A DNA stretch of 10,001 bases from JANMZR01 sp031383555 (GTDB taxonomy: Bacteria; Bacteroidota; Bacteroidia; Cytophagales; Spirosomataceae), in assembly GCA_031383555.1 (NCBI GenBank), contig JANMZR010000422.1, forward strand, positions 1 to 10,001. The letters are read 5' to 3'. Below the pieces are notes generated by a model that made no database searches, was not told the origin of the DNA, and worked only from the letters and a program-made list of their open reading frames with translations. How positions within the stretch are numbered: position 1 is the first letter of the stretch; each line of letters starts with the position of its first letter. Below are positions 6,836 through 10,001 of this stretch, piece by piece. The position numbers were made by a program, and so were the translations under genes.

Positions 6836-6884
6836 GAGTTGGAGGCAACTCGGTTGCGAATCTTAAATTGTATAAACAACTTTG
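6836..6884 (+). promoter_or_regulatory. Promoter of the MBL-fold gene with adjacent inverted repeat
   Basis: TTG at 6854-6856 is followed after 20 bp by CAACTTTG (6877-6884), one mismatch from TAnnTTTG, at the standard Bacteroidota spacing and about 20 bp before the ATG at 6906. Immediately upstream, GAGTTG-GAGG-CAACTC (6836-6851) is a perfect 6-bp inverted repeat ending two bases before the -33 TTG. That position suits an activator or repressor site, though the symmetry is short. Confidence 0.5.
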
Positions 6885-6905
6885 TAATAAAAAATTATTA
6901 GGTAT

Positions 6906-7775
6906 ATGCAAACAAAAACTATCTTTTTACTTGTATTACTTTTCGTAATGCAACTTTGTAATTCATTGTTAGCCCAAACAAACAGCTGGTACATTGCAAA
7001 AGAGGTAGGGGTAAAAACCTGGATAATTAAGGAGCCTGGATTTGATGAAAATATGTATCTTCTCGAAGGGCAGGACAGTTCATTATTAATAGACGCCGGC
7101 TTTGGAGTGGGTAATATCCGGGACTTTGTAAAATCTCTTACATTTAAACCACTAATTATCGTAAACACTCATTTCCATCCTGACCATACTGGAGGCGACT
7201 ACCAGTTCCCATTTGTTTGTATCGGAGCAAAAGATGTTGAATATGCAAAACCTATTTTAAATCCGAAAGTAATTCAACAAATTACTAGTCAAATGTTCCC
7301 GGATTCTACAATTGCCGATTCATTAAAATTTCCAGCGTCGCAGGTAAAAGGAACAATATTAGTTCCTGTAGATGACAACCATGTTTTCAAGCTTGGAAAC
7401 CGAAATGTGCAGGTAATCAATGTTCCCGGGCATACTCCGGGAAGCATATTTCTGCTAGACGTTACCAATAAAACACTCTATACCGGCGACAACATGCAGA
7501 CAACATGGCTTTTTTTTAAAGAATCACTTTCAGTGGAAACTTATATGCAGAGCCTCGAAAAATTAAATAGAATAAAGGGCAAGTACAGTACCTTATATCC
7601 TGGTCATGGAGAGCCTTTGGATATTGCAATATTTGACGAATTGAAACAATGCTGTCAACAAATAATTAGTGGAAAATGCGAGGCCAAACCATATCATTCC
7701 ATGATTGGTCAGGATGGCGTTTCCTGTACATACAAAACTGTAACTATTGCTTACGACCCCGCTAAAATAAAGTGA
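6906..7775 (+). CDS. Secreted metallo-beta-lactamase-fold hydrolase
   Basis: The 289-residue protein has a signal peptide (hydrophobic 5-22, probable cleavage at LLAQ, 21-24) and an MBL fold. The complete dinuclear metal set is present: THFHPDHTGG gives H89, H91, D93 and H94; PGHTPGS gives H176; LYTGDN gives the bridging D195; YPGHGEP gives H234. The bridging Asp and the spacing are those of glyoxalase II-like and general MBL-fold hydrolases, whereas B3 beta-lactamases lack that Asp, so an antibiotic-resistance reading is not supported. The early strands VGVKTWIIKEPG and MYLLEGQDSSLLIDAGFG are also typical. The C-terminal part has cysteines C249, C250, C257 and C274, which might form disulfides in the periplasm. 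The substrate is unknown. It is a monocistronic gene with a promoter just upstream. Confidence 0.9.
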   Translation: MQTKTIFLLVLLFVMQLCNSLLAQTNSWYIAKEVGVKTWIIKEPGFDENMYLLEGQDSSLLIDAGFGVGNIRDFVKSLTFKPLIIVNTHFHPDHTGGDYQFPFVCIGAKDVEYAKPILNPKVIQQITSQMFPDSTIADSLKFPASQVKGTILVPVDDNHVFKLGNRNVQVINVPGHTPGSIFLLDVTNKTLYTGDNMQTTWLFFKESLSVETYMQSLEKLNRIKGKYSTLYPGHGEPLDIAIFDELKQCCQQIISGKCEAKPYHSMIGQDGVSCTYKTVTIAYDPAKIK

Positions 7776-8186
7776 TAAAAGACAATCAACTAAATAAATG
7801 AAAGAGCTGCCACCAAAAAAAGTATTTGCAATAGCAGGGGGCGATGTGCAAATCTTCGTCTGTATTTCAATATCAACAGCAGTTCCAGCTTGACATTAGT
7901 AATTTAGCTTTTGTTTATATCTTCATCTATAGTTTTCCAATCAGCAGTAGTTCGAGCTGACGTTTTTCAAATGCCCTGCCATCGCAAATACTCAAAGTTG
8001 TGCACAAGACGGTAAAAAACATTCGGCTTCGGGACAAGTGAACAGAGATATTTTCATCCGCAGATAATTAATCAGCGAAAATAAGGACTGTCTTAGAGAC
8101 GATTGACAAAAGACCAAATGGGTTTCAATCAAAATCTATGTATTACATTTATAAACTTATAATAAATAGAAACGAAATGACTTTGC
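7776..8186. other. Gene-free spacer with repeat structure
   Basis: No convincing gene is present. A 31-codon frame (7798-7893) begins with ATG but overlaps the left arm of the inverted repeat and has no supporting features. The notable content is the 19-bp inverted repeat and nested direct repeat described separately. Just before the hydrolase ATG is TGACTTTG (8178-8185), one mismatch from a -7 box, but it abuts the start codon and lacks a -33 partner. I did not identify the hydrolase promoter. Confidence 0.55.
7821..7992. repeat. 19-bp inverted repeat pair with 134-bp interior
   Basis: The left arm AGTATTTGCAATAGCAGGG (7821-7839) and the reverse complement of the right arm (7974-7992), AGTATTTGCGATGGCAGGG, agree at 17 of 19 positions. 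Both differences are A/G, so in a minus-strand transcript they become G-U pairs and the stem would be continuous. The interior carries an imperfect direct repeat (7865-7894 and 7934-7961). The arrangement resembles a small non-coding repeat element (MITE-like or long hairpin RNA) inserted between two genes. No transposase or target duplication was recognised. Confidence 0.5.
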
Positions 8187-9266
8187 ATGAAAACTAACAA
8201 ATCAACGTGCAGTACCAACGCAGTATGGACGAACAGTATCTTATTAATATGTGTTTTAGTTCTTTCAATATCAGCACTACATGGCCAACTGCTGCCAGTT
8301 GATAAAGTAAGAAATGATTTCAAAAGCTTATTGCTAAGACCGACCGTTGCTCTCAGCCCCGCCATTCAATCTACGCCCACAGATTCTGTATTGACAGAAA
8401 AAGGTTTCTTCTACTCGGAAGCAACCGAGAAGGTTCCTGTGCTGATCTTCAAACCTGTTTCGGGAGGAGTAAAAAAATTACCTGTTGTTATCTGCCTCCA
8501 TGGAACAGGCGGGAGTAAGGATGCAATGAAAAATTTACTCTATCGTTTTTCAAAATCAGGTTTTATTGCTGTTTCCATTGATGGAAGGTATTATGGAGAA
8601 CGAGAGAAAGCAGTAGTTGGTCAGAATAAATATGTAGAGGCAATCACCAAGGCGTGGCAAAATAAAGATAATGATCATCAGGAGCATCCTTTTTTCTATG
8701 ATACGGTTTACGACCTCTGGAAACTGGTTGATTATTTAGTGACTAGGGCCGATGTTGACCCCAACCGTATTGGCATGATGGGTATTTCCAAAGGTGGTAT
8801 TGAAACCTGGATGGCAGCATCTGTCGATACCAGGATAAAAGTGGCAGTGCCAGTGATTGCTGTACAGAGTTTCAACTGGTCCCTGGAAAATGATCGCTGG
8901 CAGGGGCGTGCAAGAACGATTTGGGATTCACACCTTCAGGCAGCGAAAGACCTTGGTGATACCACCGTGAACAAAGAAAATGTAAGAGCAATGTGGAGTA
9001 AATTGCTTCCGGGAATAACTAGTGAATTTGATTGCCCTTCAATGATCCGACTTTTTTCACCTCGTCCATTGCTGTTGCTGAACACAGAGAAAGATCAAAA
9101 TTGTCCTTTGCAAGGGGCACAGTTGGCTTTCGAAGCGGCAACAAATTCCTATCGGTCTGAAAATGCGCTGGATAAATTAAAGATAGATATCGAACCAAAT
9201 GAACCCCATCGCTATACACCTAGACATATTGACATGACGATTGAATGGTTTAAGAAATGGCTTTGA
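8187..9266 (+). CDS. Secreted alpha/beta hydrolase (dienelactone hydrolase/acetyl-esterase-like)
   Basis: This 359-residue protein has an N-terminal signal: a polar stretch of about 15 residues, a hydrophobic core SILLICVLVLSISALHG (17-33), and probable cleavage near HGQ (32-34). The alpha/beta-hydrolase core follows. The oxyanion-loop motif is LHGTGGS (104-110). The strand FIAVSIDGRYYGER (126-139) is typical of this branch. The nucleophile elbow is GISKGG with S201 (199-204). The acid is probably D303 in LLLNTEKDQNCPL, and the base is probably H341 in EPHRYTP (H347 is an alternative). Together these make a plausible Ser-Asp-His triad of an exported esterase or peptidase-like hydrolase. The substrate cannot be told. 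It stands alone, with spacers of over 400 bp on both sides. The first ATG is used; no later in-frame ATG would preserve the signal peptide. Confidence 0.85.
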   Translation: MKTNKSTCSTNAVWTNSILLICVLVLSISALHGQLLPVDKVRNDFKSLLLRPTVALSPAIQSTPTDSVLTEKGFFYSEATEKVPVLIFKPVSGGVKKLPVVICLHGTGGSKDAMKNLLYRFSKSGFIAVSIDGRYYGEREKAVVGQNKYVEAITKAWQNKDNDHQEHPFFYDTVYDLWKLVDYLVTRADVDPNRIGMMGISKGGIETWMAASVDTRIKVAVPVIAVQSFNWSLENDRWQGRARTIWDSHLQAAKDLGDTTVNKENVRAMWSKLLPGITSEFDCPSMIRLFSPRPLLLLNTEKDQNCPLQGAQLAFEAATNSYRSENALDKLKIDIEPNEPHRYTPRHIDMTIEWFKKWL

Positions 9267-9830
9267 GATTAATTGACCTCGAGACATAACAAAGTGTACG
9301 AAGCAAGAATTTGTTTAGGTTTTGACAAAGGATATTTAGAAAAATTGGAGATGAGAAAAAAAATAACGACCACGTGGAGAATTGGTCACATTGGAGAAGA
9401 GTTCAGTGCTCGGAGAAATTTGCAATGACTTGGTGACGGCTGACAACGTTTGGTCTACACTGGACAGTTTCAGTCTGACCTTAGATCGTTGTTTTATAAC
9501 AGTCTACAGAAACCCGCCAAGTGCACAACAAAATGTTTCTGCAAAGGTGCGGTGACGTGTAGTTCAAAGTTTTTATCTTCGTTTACCGTTTGGTGTTTTT
9601 GGCTTTGGTTGGTAACAATATTCTTGTCTTTTTAAATGTTCGAAAAAGAGTCGTTTGCTTGTTTGATTAGCCGTATCGGCCAACCAAGGAATAGAGTTGG
9701 GGTGATTTATCCAAAGGATTGAGGTTTTGAAAATTTTAGAAAAATCCGGAATAAAATATTTACTGCATCAAAAGTTCAATAATTTAACGGTAAAGTGCAA
9801 TTAAATACAAAAACTACTACAAAACTTTAG
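9267..9830. other. Gene-free spacer with small hairpins
   Basis: Several short frames begin with ATG (for example 25 codons from about 9352 and 28 codons from about 9637). None has recognisable motifs or initiation signals, and the 61-codon frame at 9450-9635 overlaps hairpins and looks non-coding. Two inverted repeats are present. One is an imperfect hairpin at 9452-9480 (GGTC...GACC with inner ACTG/CAGT). The other is CAGAAAC (9507-9513) with GTTTCTG (9535-9541). I recognise no terminator directly after the hydrolase stop at 9266. Confidence 0.5.
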
Positions 9831-9838
9831 TATATTTG
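9831..9838 (+). promoter_or_regulatory. Candidate -7 box of the right-edge gene
   Basis: TATATTTG is an exact TAnnTTTG match and would give a leader of about 45 bases before the ATG at 9889. No good -33 TTTG is seen about 20 bp upstream. A second near-match, TCACTTTG (9863-9870, one mismatch), lies closer to the start and is an alternative. Confidence 0.4.
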
Positions 9839-9888
9839 AGAGTTAGCGGTCATGCTTCGCCTTCACTTTGTAAGAAAAATATAAACCA

Positions 9889-10001
9889 ATGATAAAGTCT
9901 TTCCTCCTTCTACTCCTTTTCTTTAACGCATCCTTTGCGATTGCCCAAAAAAGTACTGCCTGGTATAACCATACTTTATTGGATGTAAAGAATTTGGAAA
10001 G
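9889..10001 (+). CDS. Secreted protein, N-terminal part (cut by right edge)
   Basis: ATG 9889 opens a frame of 37 complete codons to the window end, beginning MIKSFLLLLLFFNASFAIAQ. This is a textbook signal peptide with probable cleavage after the AIAQ region (17-20). The mature part starts KSTAWYNHTLLDVKNLE. The W-Y-N motif shortly after the cleavage site recalls the N-terminal domain of Bacteroidota SGNH/GDSL-type acetylhydrolases, but 17 mature residues are too few to decide, so this is only a suggestion. It follows the alpha/beta hydrolase on the same strand after a 620-bp spacer and probably has its own promoter. Confidence 0.65.
   Translation, partial: MIKSFLLLLLFFNASFAIAQKSTAWYNHTLLDVKNLE

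Noticed and set aside
6906..7775. True beta-lactamase / antibiotic-resistance gene
   Set aside because: The ligand set includes the bridging Asp of TGDN and a glyoxalase II-like layout, which fits general MBL-fold hydrolases and not B1/B2/B3 beta-lactamases.
7798..7893. 31-codon frame after the MBL-fold gene
   Set aside because: Short, without motifs, and it runs through the left arm of the inverted repeat; probably chance.
8178..8185. TGACTTTG as promoter -7 box of the alpha/beta hydrolase
   Set aside because: One mismatch, no -33 partner, and it directly abuts the ATG at 8187, so transcription would begin inside the coding region.
9450..9635. 61-codon frame in the right spacer
   Set aside because: Composition is odd (many Cys, Phe, Trp, Ser), it overlaps hairpins, and there is no family motif or promoter.

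Overview
The window looks like a chromosomal stretch from a member of the Bacteroidota (Cytophaga/Sphingobacteria-like). The DNA is AT-rich and the intergenic regions are long. Several genes have an upstream TAnnTTTG box, the -7 element of the Bacteroidota primary sigma factor. The products are also typical of the group: a Crp/Fnr regulator, a sortilin/BNR-repeat secreted protein, a DUF1080 (3-keto-disaccharide hydrolase-type) lectin-fold protein, and several enzymes with signal peptides ending in A-Q or G-Q. I cannot name a genus.

Layout. (1) 1-297, minus: the N-terminal part of a Crp/Fnr-type cyclic-nucleotide-binding regulator, cut by the left edge. (2) 298-790: AT-rich divergent spacer with several inverted repeats. 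(3) 811-1466, plus: a toxin-first type II toxin-antitoxin operon (RelE/HigB Gp49-like toxin, XRE antitoxin) with ATGA overlap, a consensus Bacteroidota -7 box, and an inverted repeat overlapping that box. (4) 1569-1596: a strong hairpin serving as terminator for the convergent TA operon and sortilin gene. (5) 1614-4924, minus: a sortilin/VPS10-like beta-propeller gene of about 1100 codons, split in two by an apparent one-base frameshift near 4421-4430. (6) 4925-5592: spacer holding two gene remnants without start codons, one per strand. (7) 5593-6408, minus: a secreted DUF1080 protein. (8) 6409-6905: divergent spacer with promoters for both flanking genes. (9) 6906-7775, plus: a secreted metallo-beta-lactamase-fold hydrolase with a complete metal-ligand set. 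(10) 7776-8186: spacer with a striking 19-bp inverted repeat and an internal imperfect direct repeat. (11) 8187-9266, plus: a secreted alpha/beta hydrolase with a plausible Ser-Asp-His triad. (12) 9267-9888: spacer with hairpins but no convincing gene. (13) 9889-10001, plus: the start of another secreted protein, cut by the right edge.

Functionally, this is a loose group of independently transcribed genes for exported proteins (DUF1080, MBL-fold, alpha/beta hydrolase, BNR propeller, plus the truncated right-edge gene), next to a stand-alone TA module and a regulator. It is not one operon: strands alternate, spacers are 400-670 bp, and each gene appears to have its own promoter. I found no CRISPR array, rRNA, tRNA, intact transposase, phage module or SusCD pair. 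The most informative points for follow-up are the sortilin frameshift, the inverted-repeat element at 7821-7992, and the start-less coding remnant at 5034-5318. I see no convincing new multi-gene system.
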